The position numbers and the translations under genes are program-made. From Pseudomonas sp. TMP9 (lineage in GTDB: Bacteria > Pseudomonadota > Gammaproteobacteria > Pseudomonadales > Pseudomonadaceae): DNA of 64,000 bases. Position 1 is the stretch's first letter. Every line of letters begins with the position of its first letter. The notes under the pieces are model-generated. The model ran no database searches. It was not told the origin of the DNA and saw only the letters and a program-made list of their open reading frames with translations. The stretch covers positions 3,018,001-3,082,000 of the forward strand of contig NZ_CP149803.1 in NCBI RefSeq assembly GCF_037943105.1, read 5' to 3'. Of this stretch, positions 1 to 8,976 are shown piece after piece.

Positions 1-1296
1 TACGACAGCTCGCGCATGGTTGACCTGCTGGGCGAACATCAAGCCCTGGAAATCACCCAAAAAGCGGACGATGCCGACATCATCCTGCTCAACACCTGTT
101 CTATCCGCGAAAGAGCCCAAGACAAAGTGTTCTCGCAACTGGGCCGCTGGCGCGAGCTGAAGCTCGCCAACCCGGACTTGGTGATCGGCGTCGGTGGCTG
201 CGTGGCCAGCCAGGAAGGCGCAGCGATTCTAGGTCGCGCGCCCTACGTGGACGTGGTGTTCGGTCCACAAACCCTGCATCGCCTGCCGGAAATGATCGAC
301 GCCGCGCGCAGCACCAAAGTCGCTCAAGTGGACATCAGCTTCCCCGAGATCGAAAAATTCGACCGCCTGCCCGAACCCCGTGTCGATGGCCCCAGCGCCT
401 ATGTGTCGGTGATGGAAGGCTGCAGCAAGTACTGCACCTTTTGCGTGGTGCCCTACACCCGTGGCGAGGAAGTCAGCCGACCAATGGCCGACGTGCTCAG
501 CGAGATCATGCACCTAGCCGAACACGGCGTGCGTGAGGTTACCCTGCTTGGGCAGAACGTTAACGGCTATCGCGGCGCCACCCATAACGGCGAGATCGCT
601 GACTTTGCCGAACTGCTGTATGCCGTGGCCGCCATCGACGGCATCGACCGTATTCGCTACAGCACCAGCCATCCGCTGGAATTCTCCGATGCATTGATCC
701 AGGCACACGCCGACATCCCTGAGCTGGTGAAATACCTGCACTTGCCGGTGCAATCAGGTTCCGACCGTATTCTTGCGGCGATGAAGCGTAACCACACTGC
801 GCTGGAATACAAATCGCGCATTCGCAAACTGCGCGCCGCCGTGCCGGATATTCTGATCAGCTCCGACTTCATCATTGGCTTCCCCGGCGAAACCGAGAAA
901 GACTTCGAGCAGACCATGAAGCTAGTCGAGGATATCGGTTTCGATTTTTGCTACTCCTTTGTCTACAGCCCGCGCCCCGGCACACCAGCGGCTGACTTGT
1001 CCGACGACACCCCACTGGAGCTGAAGAAACAGCGCCTGGCGTTGTTGCAGCACCGTGTTACCCAGCAAGGCGCCGAAAACAGCCGACGTATGGCCGGTAC
1101 TGTGCAGCGCATTTTGGTCAGCGATTACTCGAAAAAAGACCCCGGCATGCTCCAAGGCCGCACCGAGAGCAATCGCGTGGTTAACTTCCGCAGTGACAAC
1201 CCGCGCTTGATCGGTCAATTTGTCGATGTGCATATCGACCAAGCCATGCCTAACTCGCTGCGTGGCACCCTAGTAGGCGAGACCATCACCCTGTAA
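1..1296 (+). CDS. miaB: tRNA-2-methylthio-N6-dimethylallyladenosine synthase (5' truncated)
   Basis: MiaB is a radical-SAM methylthiotransferase that adds the 2-methylthio group to i6A37 in tRNAs reading UNN codons. The reading frame is open from base 1 (Tyr-Asp-Ser-Ser-Arg precedes the first Met at 16), so about 16 N-terminal codons lie outside the window. Counting from base 1, the N-terminal MTTase domain keeps two of its three cluster cysteines, Cys33 and Cys67. The radical-SAM motif CxxxCxxC is at Cys141, Cys145 and Cys148 in the context [15 protein letters not shown]-like C-terminal segment follows. The gene is first in a plus-strand run with phoH, ybeY, corC and lnt, a common pseudomonad arrangement. 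Identification is firm; only the start is missing. Confidence 0.96.
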   Translation, partial: YDSSRMVDLLGEHQALEITQKADDADIILLNTCSIRERAQDKVFSQLGRWRELKLANPDLVIGVGGCVASQEGAAILGRAPYVDVVFGPQTLHRLPEMIDAARSTKVAQVDISFPEIEKFDRLPEPRVDGPSAYVSVMEGCSKYCTFCVVPYTRGEEVSRPMADVLSEIMHLAEHGVREVTLLGQNVNGYRGATHNGEIADFAELLYAVAAIDGIDRIRYSTSHPLEFSDALIQAHADIPELVKYLHLPVQSGSDRILAAMKRNHTALEYKSRIRKLRAAVPDILISSDFIIGFPGETEKDFEQTMKLVEDIGFDFCYSFVYSPRPGTPAADLSDDTPLELKKQRLALLQHRVTQQGAENSRRMAGTVQRILVSDYSKKDPGMLQGRTESNRVVNFRSDNPRLIGQFVDVHIDQAMPNSLRGTLVGETITL

Positions 1297-1386
1297 AAAA
1301 GACGAGCGGCCCGAGCTTCCCCCTTGCGGCCGCGAGCGTTATTCTTCGTTCCATTACCCCAGCCGACTGGCGGCCATCAAACCACC

Positions 1387-2385
1387 TTGAACGCACCCAT
1401 AGAACCACTTCGCTTTATCCTTGAACCCTTCGAGGCTCGCCGCTTCGCTAACCTGTGCGGCCAATTTGATGAGCATTTGCGCCTAATTGAAGCGCGCCTG
1501 GGCATCGAGTTGCGCAACCGCAGCAACCAATTCGAGCTGGTCGGTAGCGCCGATCAGACCCACGCCGCCGAGCAACTGCTGCGTCGCCTTTACCGCGAAA
1601 CCGAAACCACTGAATTGTCGCCCGACATGGTCCACCTGTTTCTGCAGGAATCCGGGATCGAAGCGCTGAGCCAGCCGATCGCTGAACCCAGCATCGCCCT
1701 GCGCACCCGTAAAGGCATGATTCGCCCACGCGGTGCCAATCAGCAGCGCTACGTCAAAGCCATTCTCGATCATGACATCAACTTCGGCATTGGCCCCGCT
1801 GGCACCGGCAAGACGTATTTAGCCGTGGCCTGCGCGGTGGATGCGCTAGAACGCGAGCAGATCCGCCGCATCCTGCTGGTGCGCCCGGCGGTTGAAGCCG
1901 GTGAGAAACTGGGCTTCCTACCCGGCGACCTGTCGCAAAAGATCGACCCCTACCTGCGCCCGCTGTACGACGCGCTTTATGAAATGCTCGGCGTCGAGCA
2001 GGTGGCCAAGCTGATTGAGAAGCAAGTGATCGAAGTCGCGCCGCTGGCCTACATGCGCGGCCGCACGCTGAGTAACAGCTTTATCATCCTCGACGAAAGC
2101 CAGAACACCACGCTTGAGCAGATGAAGATGTTCCTCACCCGCATCGGCTTTGGCTCCACCGCGGTGATCACCGGCGACATCACCCAAGTTGACCTGCCGC
2201 GCGGCACCAAGAGCGGCCTGACCCACGTGATCGAGGTATTGCGTGACGTGCCAGGCATTAGCTTTACCCACTTCAAGCCTAAGGACGTGGTGCGTCACCC
2301 GCTGGTGCAGCGCATCGTCGAGGCCTACGAGCGTTTCGAGGCCAGCCAAGCGCCGTTTGACGCCAAGGCGCAGCGCCATGATTGA
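1387..2385 (+). CDS. ybeZ: PhoH family ATPase (YbeZ)
   Basis: PhoH-like cytoplasmic P-loop ATPase that is usually linked with the endoribonuclease YbeY in RNA and ribosome metabolism. A KH-like N-terminal region is followed by the ATPase domain, with Walker A GPAGTGKT at residues 136-143 and a Walker B region ending LDESQN near residue 230. The frame opens earlier, at a TTG at 1324. I chose the TTG at 1387 because it gives the N-terminus [19 protein letters not shown] that I know from Pseudomonas homologues, giving 332 residues. No strong ribosome binding site decides between them. The stop overlaps the ybeY start by 8 bp, which suggests translational coupling. The exact substrate is unknown. 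Confidence 0.93.
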   Translation: MNAPIEPLRFILEPFEARRFANLCGQFDEHLRLIEARLGIELRNRSNQFELVGSADQTHAAEQLLRRLYRETETTELSPDMVHLFLQESGIEALSQPIAEPSIALRTRKGMIRPRGANQQRYVKAILDHDINFGIGPAGTGKTYLAVACAVDALEREQIRRILLVRPAVEAGEKLGFLPGDLSQKIDPYLRPLYDALYEMLGVEQVAKLIEKQVIEVAPLAYMRGRTLSNSFIILDESQNTTLEQMKMFLTRIGFGSTAVITGDITQVDLPRGTKSGLTHVIEVLRDVPGISFTHFKPKDVVRHPLVQRIVEAYERFEASQAPFDAKAQRHD

Positions 2386-2887
2386 GCTCGACCTGCAAAT
2401 CGCCACCGCCGGCCAACACCCGACCCTTGAACAGTTTCAGCAATGGTGCGCCTTGGGCTTGCGCCAGCGCAGCGCCGATTCCGAGCTGACCATCCGCCTA
2501 GTGGACGACGCTGAAGGCCGCGAGCTGAATCACACCTGGCGGCACAAAGATTACGCGACCAACGTACTCTCCTTTCCTGCTGACCTGCCCGATGAGTTGG
2601 ACGGCATTCCGTTGCTGGATATCCCGCTGCTCGGTGACTTGGTCATCTGCGTGCCAGTGGTCGAGCGTGAAGCGCTGGAGCAAGGCAAACGCCTCGAAGC
2701 CCACTGGGCGCATCTGGTGATCCACGGCTGCCTGCACTTGCTCGGTTTCGACCACATCGACGATGCAGAAGCGCAAGAGATGGAAACGCTGGAACGACAA
2801 TTGCTGGCAGAGTTGGGCCACCCCGACCCATACGCTGATGAAGCTGAACCCCACATTCCACATTCCACACAAAAGGTTCCTGAGTAA
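2378..2887 (+). CDS. ybeY: endoribonuclease YbeY (rRNA maturation factor)
   Basis: YbeY is a single-strand endoribonuclease needed for 16S rRNA 3'-end maturation and 70S quality control. The 169-residue product carries the zinc motif [11 protein letters not shown] near residues 112-122, whose three histidines bind the catalytic metal. The open frame extends upstream to 2243 out of frame with phoH, but the ATG at 2378 begins the family-like MIELDLQ and overlaps the phoH stop. Five bases separate its stop from corC. The C-terminal tail of about 20 residues beyond the core is low in conservation signals. Confidence 0.93.
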   Translation: MIELDLQIATAGQHPTLEQFQQWCALGLRQRSADSELTIRLVDDAEGRELNHTWRHKDYATNVLSFPADLPDELDGIPLLDIPLLGDLVICVPVVEREALEQGKRLEAHWAHLVIHGCLHLLGFDHIDDAEAQEMETLERQLLAELGHPDPYADEAEPHIPHSTQKVPE

Positions 2888-2892
2888 CCACC

Positions 2893-3735
2893 ATGAGCGA
2901 AGACCGATCGAGCAACGAGCAAACATCCTGGTTTAACCGACTGACCCAGGCGTTTGCTCATGAGCCGAAAAACCGTAAGGAATTGCTGGAAGTGCTGCGC
3001 GAAGCGCACCAGAACAAGCTGCTCGACAGCGAAGCACTGGCCATCGTCGAAGGCGCCATTCAGGTCGCCGATCTGCAGGTTCGCGACATTATGGTGCCGC
3101 GCTCGCAGATGATTAGCATCAAGGCCAACCAGACGCCCAAGGAATTTTTGCCTTCGATCATCGAAGCGGCGCACTCGCGTTATCCCGTGGTCGGTGAAAG
3201 TTTGGATGATGTGGTCGGCATTCTTCTGGCCAAAGACCTGCTGCCCCTGATCCTCTCGGGCGAACAGCCCAACTTCAACATTAAAGACCTGCTCCGCCCG
3301 GCCACCTTTGTGCCTGAGTCCAAGCGCCTTAACGTGTTGTTGCGCGAGTTCCGCGCCAACCATAACCACATGGCCGTGGTTATCGATGAATACGGCGGCG
3401 TTGCAGGTTTAGTGACCATCGAGGATGTGCTGGAGCAGATCGTCGGTGACATTGAAGACGAGCACGATGTTGAGGAAGACAGCTACGTCAAGCCGTTGCC
3501 TTCAGGCGACTTCTTGGTCAAAGCACTGACACCGATCGACAGCTTCAATGAAACCTTCGACACTTCCTTCTCCGATGATGAGTTCGACACCGTCGGCGGC
3601 CTGGTGATGAGTGCGTTTGGCCATTTGCCCAAGCGTAACGAAGTGACCGAGATCGGTGAATTTCGCTTCCGCGTGCTCAACGCAGACAGCCGCCGCATCC
3701 ATCTGCTGCGCTTGAGCCCACTGGAGCGCAGCTAG
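2893..3735 (+). CDS. corC: CorC/HlyC family transporter-associated protein, CBS domains
   Basis: 280-residue soluble protein with two CBS domains (roughly residues 65-190, starting around VRDIMVPRSQM) and a C-terminal CorC/HlyC domain of about 80 residues. The family is linked to magnesium and cobalt homeostasis; family members bind adenosine nucleotides through the CBS pair. The short form without an N-terminal DUF21 membrane domain is the form found upstream of lnt in gamma-proteobacteria. Its transport role is known by association rather than direct catalysis. It sits 5 bp after ybeY and is probably in the same transcript. An 11-bp inverted repeat follows its stop codon. Confidence 0.93.
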   Translation: MSEDRSSNEQTSWFNRLTQAFAHEPKNRKELLEVLREAHQNKLLDSEALAIVEGAIQVADLQVRDIMVPRSQMISIKANQTPKEFLPSIIEAAHSRYPVVGESLDDVVGILLAKDLLPLILSGEQPNFNIKDLLRPATFVPESKRLNVLLREFRANHNHMAVVIDEYGGVAGLVTIEDVLEQIVGDIEDEHDVEEDSYVKPLPSGDFLVKALTPIDSFNETFDTSFSDDEFDTVGGLVMSAFGHLPKRNEVTEIGEFRFRVLNADSRRIHLLRLSPLERS

Positions 3736-3759
3736 CGCCTTTGGCTGGTTGATGCCGCT

Positions 3760-3789
3760 GCTGGCGATCGGTGCGAAACGATCGCCAGC
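3760..3789. other. hairpin between corC and lnt
   Basis: Perfect 11-bp inverted repeat, GCTGGCGATCG at 3760-3770 and CGATCGCCAGC at 3779-3789, with an 8-base loop. It lies 25 bases after the corC stop and 62 bases before the chosen lnt start. No T-tract follows, so it does not look like an ordinary intrinsic terminator. It may be an attenuating, mRNA-processing or protein-binding element. Confidence 0.55.
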
Positions 3790-3851
3790 GTCTTCACATG
3801 CCCTCCCGTGCGCTCTACCCTTGCGTCACCTCATCCAAGGACCTGCATGCA

Positions 3852-5372
3852 ATGCACTGGATAACCCGACCTGGCTGGCCCGGCAACCTGACGGCGCTGT
3901 TTGCGGGCGCCATCACCCCTCTGGCGTTGGCACCTTACGATTTGTGGCCGCTGGCCATTCTCTCCATCGCCCTGTTCTACCTAGGTTTGCGCGACCTGAC
4001 GCCACGCCAAGCAGCGTTGCGCGGCTGGAGTTATGGCTTTGGCCTGTTCGCCGCTGGCACCAGCTGGGTGTATGTAAGCATCCACGATTACGGCGCGGCC
4101 TCACCGCCACTGGCGGTCTTTCTCACCCTGCTGTTTGTCGGCGGCCTCGGTCTGCTGTTCGCCCTTAGCGCATGGCTGTGGGCGCGCTGGCTGCGCCGGG
4201 TTGAAGCACCGCTGGCCGATGCGTTGGCCTTTGCGGCGCTATGGCTGGCGCAAGAGGCTTTCCGTAGCTGGTTTCTCACCGGTTTCCCCTGGCTGTATGC
4301 TGGTTACAGCCAATTAGGCGGGCCGCTGGCGGGGCTGGCACCGCTGGGCGGCGTCTGGCTGCTTTCCTTTACCTTGGCCTTGAGCGCGGCATTGCTGGTT
4401 AACCTTGCGCAACTGCGCACGCGCACGGCATTTCTCGCCATCGGCGTGGCTCTGCTTTGCGCACCATGGGTTGCAGGGCTCGCCCTCAAGGGTCACGCCT
4501 GGACGCAGCCGCTGGGCGAGCCGCTTAGCGTGTCAGCCATGCAAGGCAATATCGAACAGAACATGAAGTGGGACCCCGAGCAGCTCAACGCCCAGCTCGC
4601 GCTGTACCGTGACATGACCTTCAGCGCCAAACCGACAGACCTGATCATCTGGCCGGAAACCGCCGTGCCGGTACTCAAGGACCGCGCCCAAGGCTACTTG
4701 GGCATGATCAATCGTTTCGCCAACGAGCGTAATGCGGCGCTGATTACCGGCGTGCCGATTCGCCAGAGCAACGAGCGCGGCGAGCAGCGCTATTACAACG
4801 GCATCAGCGTGGTCGGCCAGGGTAGCGGCGATTACCTCAAGCAAAAGCTGGTGCCCTTCGGTGAGTACGTGCCGATGCAAGAGCTGCTGCGCGGGTTGAT
4901 CGCCTTCTTCGATTTGCCGATGTCCGACTTTGCCCGCGGCTCCGCCGAGCAAAGCCTGCTGCAGGCCAAGGGCTATTCAATTGCCGCGTTTATTTGCTAC
5001 GAAGTGGTGTATCCGGAGTTCGCCGCAGGCTTGGCCGCGCAAAGCGATCTGCTCCTGACTATCAGCAACGACACTTGGTTTGGCCGTTCTATTGGCCCGC
5101 TGCAGCACCTGCAGATGGCGCAGATGCGCGCCCTGGAAGCCGGGCGCTGGATGATTCGCGCCACCAATAACGGCGTCACCGCGCTGATCGACCCGCAAGG
5201 GCGGATTACCGAACAACTGCCGCAGTTCGAACAAGGCGTGCTGTATGGCCAAGTGCAGCCGATGCAAGGCCTGACGCCCTACCTGTACTGGCGCGGCTGG
5301 CCCATGCTGATCATCTGTCTGCTGCTTTTTTCCTGGGCGTTGCTGGCCAGCCGGATGGCCAAGACGCTTTAA
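3852..5372 (+). CDS. lnt: apolipoprotein N-acyltransferase
   Basis: Lnt adds the third acyl chain to the N-terminal cysteine of lipoproteins in the outer leaflet of the inner membrane. The 506-residue product has six or more hydrophobic N-terminal segments followed by a periplasmic nitrilase-type (CN hydrolase) domain. The catalytic triad is visible as Glu269 (WPETAVP), Lys332 (KLVPFGEY) and Cys382 (CYEVVYPE). A final membrane segment lies near the C-terminus. The frame is open from a GTG at 3771, but that codon is in the loop of the upstream hairpin. The ATG at 3852, beginning MHWITRPGWPG, fits the family length. It is the last gene of the miaB-lnt run and is followed by a REP-like repeat. 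Confidence 0.95.
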   Translation: MHWITRPGWPGNLTALFAGAITPLALAPYDLWPLAILSIALFYLGLRDLTPRQAALRGWSYGFGLFAAGTSWVYVSIHDYGAASPPLAVFLTLLFVGGLGLLFALSAWLWARWLRRVEAPLADALAFAALWLAQEAFRSWFLTGFPWLYAGYSQLGGPLAGLAPLGGVWLLSFTLALSAALLVNLAQLRTRTAFLAIGVALLCAPWVAGLALKGHAWTQPLGEPLSVSAMQGNIEQNMKWDPEQLNAQLALYRDMTFSAKPTDLIIWPETAVPVLKDRAQGYLGMINRFANERNAALITGVPIRQSNERGEQRYYNGISVVGQGSGDYLKQKLVPFGEYVPMQELLRGLIAFFDLPMSDFARGSAEQSLLQAKGYSIAAFICYEVVYPEFAAGLAAQSDLLLTISNDTWFGRSIGPLQHLQMAQMRALEAGRWMIRATNNGVTALIDPQGRITEQLPQFEQGVLYGQVQPMQGLTPYLYWRGWPMLIICLLLFSWALLASRMAKTL

Positions 5373-5416
5373 CGACCCGAGCACTTCCCACCCCACGCGA
5401 CTGGAAACAGTCACTC

Positions 5417-5496
5417 GTAGCCCGGATAAGCCCTGGCGCAATCCGGGTTTACGGGCTCAAGCAGCCCCCGGATGGCGCTGCGCTTATCCGGGCTAC
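5417..5496. repeat. REP-like inverted repeat, copy 1
   Basis: A 14-bp perfect inverted repeat, GTAGCCCGGATAAG at 5417-5430 and CTTATCCGGGCTAC at 5483-5496, brackets an internal segment with further CCGGG and CCCGG blocks. It lies between the convergent lnt and pxpC genes. The same GTAGCCCGGAT core occurs at 21392, 44667 and 44890. Such elements are typical extragenic palindromes of pseudomonads and may also protect or end transcripts. Confidence 0.8.
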
Positions 5497-5570
5497 TGGA
5501 TAGTGGGCCGCGCCTAAATGACTTACCCATAAACGCATGGCCGTCTGCTACACAGTCTTTAAGCAGGCTG

Positions 5571-6473
5571 TTAACGGCCAAAGAATCGGTAAAACTCACG
5601 CAATTCGGCCTGCGCATCGCTGATGCTGATTGGGGTGAAGCGCAGCGGGTGGTGCGCCGGACATTGTGCCAGGCGGCCCTGATCGAGCGGATGCAGCCAA
5701 CCCAGCAACGGGTAACCGCCCATGGTCTGGTGATCGGCTTGAAGGATAATCGGCTGACCGTCCGCTGGCACCTGAATCGCACCACGCGCCACGCCCAGCG
5801 ACCATTGCCGCGCAGGCGGTTGTAACGGCTCACCCAACAGGCGCGCGCCCATGCGGTCGGAGAGCGGGCTGAGCCGCCAGCTCTGGGCAAAAAAACGTTG
5901 CAGTTGGTCCTCAGCAAACTCCGCCGCATCGCCGCCGGTAATCACCCGCAGCAGCGGCGTGCCGCTGTAATGGCCGAGGTATGGCCAAGGCGCGCTGGCG
6001 CGATGGCTGAAGTGCGCTGAGCGGCACGCCAACCAATCGCCAACCTGTAACGCTCGCCCAAAGCCTTCGCGTAACTGCACGCTCACGCTGCCCAGTACCG
6101 GCTCTGCGCAAAAACCACCGGCTACGGCCAGGTAGGCGCGCTGACCACTGCGGGCAAAACCCAGACGCAGGTGCTGACCTTTGCGCAACGGCAGGCGCGT
6201 CCACAGTGACTGCGGCTGATCATCCACACTCAGTGGCATCTGCGCGCCACAGACCGCCACCCAGGTATCGACCTCAGCCTGTAGTTCGACATCGCCCAAG
6301 GCGATTTCCAGCAGCGGCGTACCCCAGGCGTTGTTCAGCAAATGATTGGCCCAGGCGGCCGCGTGCCCATCCAGCGGCCCAGCCGGTGATACGCCAAGAT
6401 GCTGCCAACCGCGCCGCCCGCCATCCTGTAACACGCTCTGCGGCCCCGGTTTGATGACCCGCAGACCGCTCAC
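5571..6473 (-). CDS. pxpC: 5-oxoprolinase subunit PxpC (biotin-dependent carboxyltransferase-like)
   Basis: PxpC (AHS2/KipA family) forms, with PxpB and PxpA, the prokaryotic ATP-dependent 5-oxoprolinase that converts pyroglutamate to glutamate. The 300-residue product begins MSGLRVIKPGPQSVLQDGGR, contains the family block GVSPAGPLD, and shows the DRMGARLLG motif in its second half. Its start overlaps the end of pxpB by 4 bp (ATGA), so the three genes look translationally coupled in the order pxpA, pxpB, pxpC. Older annotations call this an allophanate hydrolase subunit 2; the presence of the YcsF-type pxpA supports oxoprolinase instead. Confidence 0.92.
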   Translation of the reverse strand: MSGLRVIKPGPQSVLQDGGRRGWQHLGVSPAGPLDGHAAAWANHLLNNAWGTPLLEIALGDVELQAEVDTWVAVCGAQMPLSVDDQPQSLWTRLPLRKGQHLRLGFARSGQRAYLAVAGGFCAEPVLGSVSVQLREGFGRALQVGDWLACRSAHFSHRASAPWPYLGHYSGTPLLRVITGGDAAEFAEDQLQRFFAQSWRLSPLSDRMGARLLGEPLQPPARQWSLGVARGAIQVPADGQPIILQADHQTMGGYPLLGWLHPLDQGRLAQCPAHHPLRFTPISISDAQAELREFYRFFGR

Positions 6474-7147
6474 AGCAGGCCCCCTTCTTGGATAAAATCG
6501 TGTTCAGTAATCGAGCGAAAGCGCACACGATCACCCAGCGCCAGCGGGCACGGCGGGCTGTGCGTCACATCAAATAATGGCCAAGGGCAACTGCCGATCA
6601 GGTGCCAGCCACCAGGTGAGCGCTGCGGGTAGATGGCTGTCTGCCGCTCGGCGATTGCCAGGCTGCCGGCGGGCACAGCAGTGCGTGGGCTGGCGCGACG
6701 CGGCAACGCTAAGCGTGCGTCCAGCTCAGCCAGATAAGCAAAGCCTGGGGCAAAACCAATCGCGCCGACACGGTACTCAACCGCTGTGTGCAACTCGATC
6801 ACTTGGGCAATGCTCAATCGGCACAGTTGAGCGACTGCGCCTAGGTCTTCCCCGCCATACCAAATAGGCAGCTCGTGCAGCCGTCCAGCCTCAACCACAT
6901 AAGGTTCTGCCAACCAGCGCTCCAGGATGGGTTTGACGCGCTCAGCCAACTGCAGATGGTCAGTGCGCAGCAGGTCATAGTGCAGCAGCAGGCTGGTCCA
7001 GCCCGGCACCAAATCAGTGAGCACCTCGCCCAACTCAGCACGGATACGCTCAGCCAGCAGGGCGATACGCTGCGGCAGCTGCGCATCTGGCTGTTCGGCC
7101 AGCACCAGCAGCAGCGCTTCGGCACCGGCCGGCTCAAGGCGAATCAT
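6470..7147 (-). CDS. pxpB: 5-oxoprolinase subunit PxpB (KipI family)
   Basis: 225-residue protein of the AHS1/KipI family, the partner of PxpC. Residues around 120-160 carry the conserved TAVEYRVGAIGFAPGFAYL block, and the GGWHLIG-like motif appears as PGGWHLIGSCPWPLFD near the C-terminus. It sits in the middle of the oxoprolinase operon and overlaps both neighbours by 4 bp. In Bacillus the homologue inhibits the sporulation kinase KinA, but in this context the metabolic role with PxpA and PxpC is far more likely. Confidence 0.92.
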   Translation of the reverse strand: MIRLEPAGAEALLLVLAEQPDAQLPQRIALLAERIRAELGEVLTDLVPGWTSLLLHYDLLRTDHLQLAERVKPILERWLAEPYVVEAGRLHELPIWYGGEDLGAVAQLCRLSIAQVIELHTAVEYRVGAIGFAPGFAYLAELDARLALPRRASPRTAVPAGSLAIAERQTAIYPQRSPGGWHLIGSCPWPLFDVTHSPPCPLALGDRVRFRSITEHDFIQEGGLL

Positions 7148-7887
7148 AAGCCGTCCAGAGCGGCCCGCAGACGCCGCAGCACGGCCAAGGACTCGGCGTT
7201 ATCGCCATGCACGCAGAGGCTGTCGGCACGCAGTTGCAGCGGTTTGCAGTCGATATCGGCGAATGGCTGACCCTGCGCAATCGCCAGTGCCTGCTGCAAA
7301 ATCTGCTGCGGATCATGGTGCACCGCGCTGCTCAAACGCCGAGGCGCCAGTTGCCCATCGGCCAGGTAAGCGCGGTCCGCAAAGGCTTCGAACAGCAGCG
7401 GCACATCGGCCGCCGCGGCCAGTTGCATTTCGCGGCGGTTATCGACCAGCGCCAGCACCATCAGCGGTAAGCCGCTGCGATAACGGGCGCAGGCTTCGAG
7501 CACCGCATTAAACAGGCCATCGTCGCGGACCAAATCGTTGTACAGCGCGCCATGGGGTTTAACGTAGGCCAGCTGGGTGCCCGCCGCGCGGCAAAATGCA
7601 TCCAACGCACCCAGCTGATACAGCACCAACGCCGTCACTTCTTCCGGCGAGCAGGCCATATGCCGACGACCAAAGCCTTGTAAATCGGGGTACGCCGGGT
7701 GCGCACCAATACTCACGCCATGCTGCACCGCCAAGGCGACGGTACGTTGCATGGTCAGCGGGTCCGAGGCATGGAAGCCACAGGCTAGGCTGGCTTGATC
7801 AACCAGCGGCATGGCATGGGCATCATCACCCATGCGCCAGACGCCGAAGCTCTCACCCATGTCGCAGTTCAGCAGGATTGTTCTCAT
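7144..7887 (-). CDS. pxpA: 5-oxoprolinase subunit PxpA (LamB/YcsF family)
   Basis: PxpA is the LamB/YcsF-family subunit of 5-oxoprolinase, with a fold related to deacetylase-like (beta/alpha) barrels. The 247-residue product starts MRTILLNCDMGESFG and carries the family signatures ACGFHASDP and KPHGALYND. The frame opens two codons earlier at a GTG (7893), but the ATG at 7887 follows a GGTGGG-like binding site and matches the family. First gene of pxpABC; no oxoproline transporter gene is adjacent. Confidence 0.92.
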   Translation of the reverse strand: MRTILLNCDMGESFGVWRMGDDAHAMPLVDQASLACGFHASDPLTMQRTVALAVQHGVSIGAHPAYPDLQGFGRRHMACSPEEVTALVLYQLGALDAFCRAAGTQLAYVKPHGALYNDLVRDDGLFNAVLEACARYRSGLPLMVLALVDNRREMQLAAAADVPLLFEAFADRAYLADGQLAPRRLSSAVHHDPQQILQQALAIAQGQPFADIDCKPLQLRADSLCVHGDNAESLAVLRRLRAALDGL

Positions 7888-7935
7888 GCCCACCAGCTTA
7901 GTGGCGCATTGCGCCGACGTGAAGCCTGACGCCGC

Positions 7936-8976
7936 TTAATAGACGTCACGACGATAGCGCCCGGCCTCCTGCAGCGTATTAACGCCAGCCTCGCCAAGTA
8001 ACTCGCGCAGCACTGTATCAACGCCTGTGGCCATGCCCGCCAAGCTGCCGCAGACATAGATCGCGGCGCCGCGCGCCAGCCATTCGCGCAGCTGTTCGGC
8101 AGACTCACGCAGACGGTCTTGCACATAAACCTTGTGCGCCTGATCACGCGAGAACGCCAGATCCAGATGCGCAAGCTCGCCACTGGCCAGCCAATGCTGT
8201 AGCTCGGTTTGGCAGTAGAAGTCATGGGCCGCATTGCGCTCGCCGAACAACAACCAGTTGCCGCTATGTCCGAAGGCGATGCGCGCCTTGAGCAGGCTGC
8301 GCAGCCCGGCCAAACCAGTACCATTGCCGATCAGAATCAGCGGGCGGTCATCGTCCGGCACATGGAAGCTGCTGTTACGCCGCACCCGCGCCAGCAGTTG
8401 GCCGTGCACCATCGCGCCCTCAGTCAGCCAGCCGGAACCCAGACCCAGCGCGCCGCTGGCATGCCGCTCTTGGCGCACGATCAACTGCAGTTCACCGTCA
8501 CTGGGCAACGAGGCGATGGAATATTCACGTGCGGCCAGTGGCAGCAGCGTATCCAGCAACGCTTGCGCCTGCAGATCAACCAAGCCTGTGGATGACGCCG
8601 GTAATTGCTTACCGGCTAGGGCCTTTTGCAACGATTGCGCAACGCCATCAAGCGTGACCCTTTGCGCGCCATCCAATCCACGCGCCTGCAACCAGCCCTG
8701 CAGCGCAGCATCAGTGTGACGCGGCAGCACCTCGAGAATATCGCCGGCTGCCCACTCACTGCCCGGCGGCGCTTGCAGGCCGAGCCAGTAGGTCGGTGCG
8801 CCTTGGCTCCCAGGGTTGAGTAACTCGCGGCGAGTCAGCGTCCATCGGCCGTAGGCTGTTTTGCATGCATGCAGTGGCGCAGCGCCAGTCAGCTCACCGA
8901 GCCTGACGCTGCCAACTGGCCAGCGCTGTGGCATCGCCCGCATCCACCTGCACGGCCTCAAACAGGCGTTGCGCAC
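7936..8976 (-). CDS. C-terminal half of a frameshifted PepSY/flavodoxin/FNR reductase
   Basis: This frame encodes the FAD- and NADPH-binding ferredoxin-NADP reductase part of a sulfite-reductase-flavoprotein type enzyme. Visible are the nucleotide-binding segment [17 protein letters not shown], the [18 protein letters not shown] block, KVYVQDRL, and the terminal [15 protein letters not shown] motif. The first ~20 residues of the open frame are not meaningful; real homology starts near [14 protein letters not shown], around 8920. It directly continues the preceding gene (8894-10525) in a different frame. In P. aeruginosa the corresponding protein next to the piuA receptor is, as I remember it, one chain of about 850 residues. 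This half is therefore a fragment of a gene broken by one indel, unless the base call is wrong. Confidence 0.8.
   Translation of the reverse strand: MRNACLRPCRWMRAMPQRWPVGSVRLGELTGAAPLHACKTAYGRWTLTRRELLNPGSQGAPTYWLGLQAPPGSEWAAGDILEVLPRHTDAALQGWLQARGLDGAQRVTLDGVAQSLQKALAGKQLPASSTGLVDLQAQALLDTLLPLAAREYSIASLPSDGELQLIVRQERHASGALGLGSGWLTEGAMVHGQLLARVRRNSSFHVPDDDRPLILIGNGTGLAGLRSLLKARIAFGHSGNWLLFGERNAAHDFYCQTELQHWLASGELAHLDLAFSRDQAHKVYVQDRLRESAEQLREWLARGAAIYVCGSLAGMATGVDTVLRELLGEAGVNTLQEAGRYRRDVY

Noticed and set aside
2551..3369. 272-codon minus-strand frame across ybeY and corC
   Set aside because: Spans two well-supported plus-strand genes; no homology signs.
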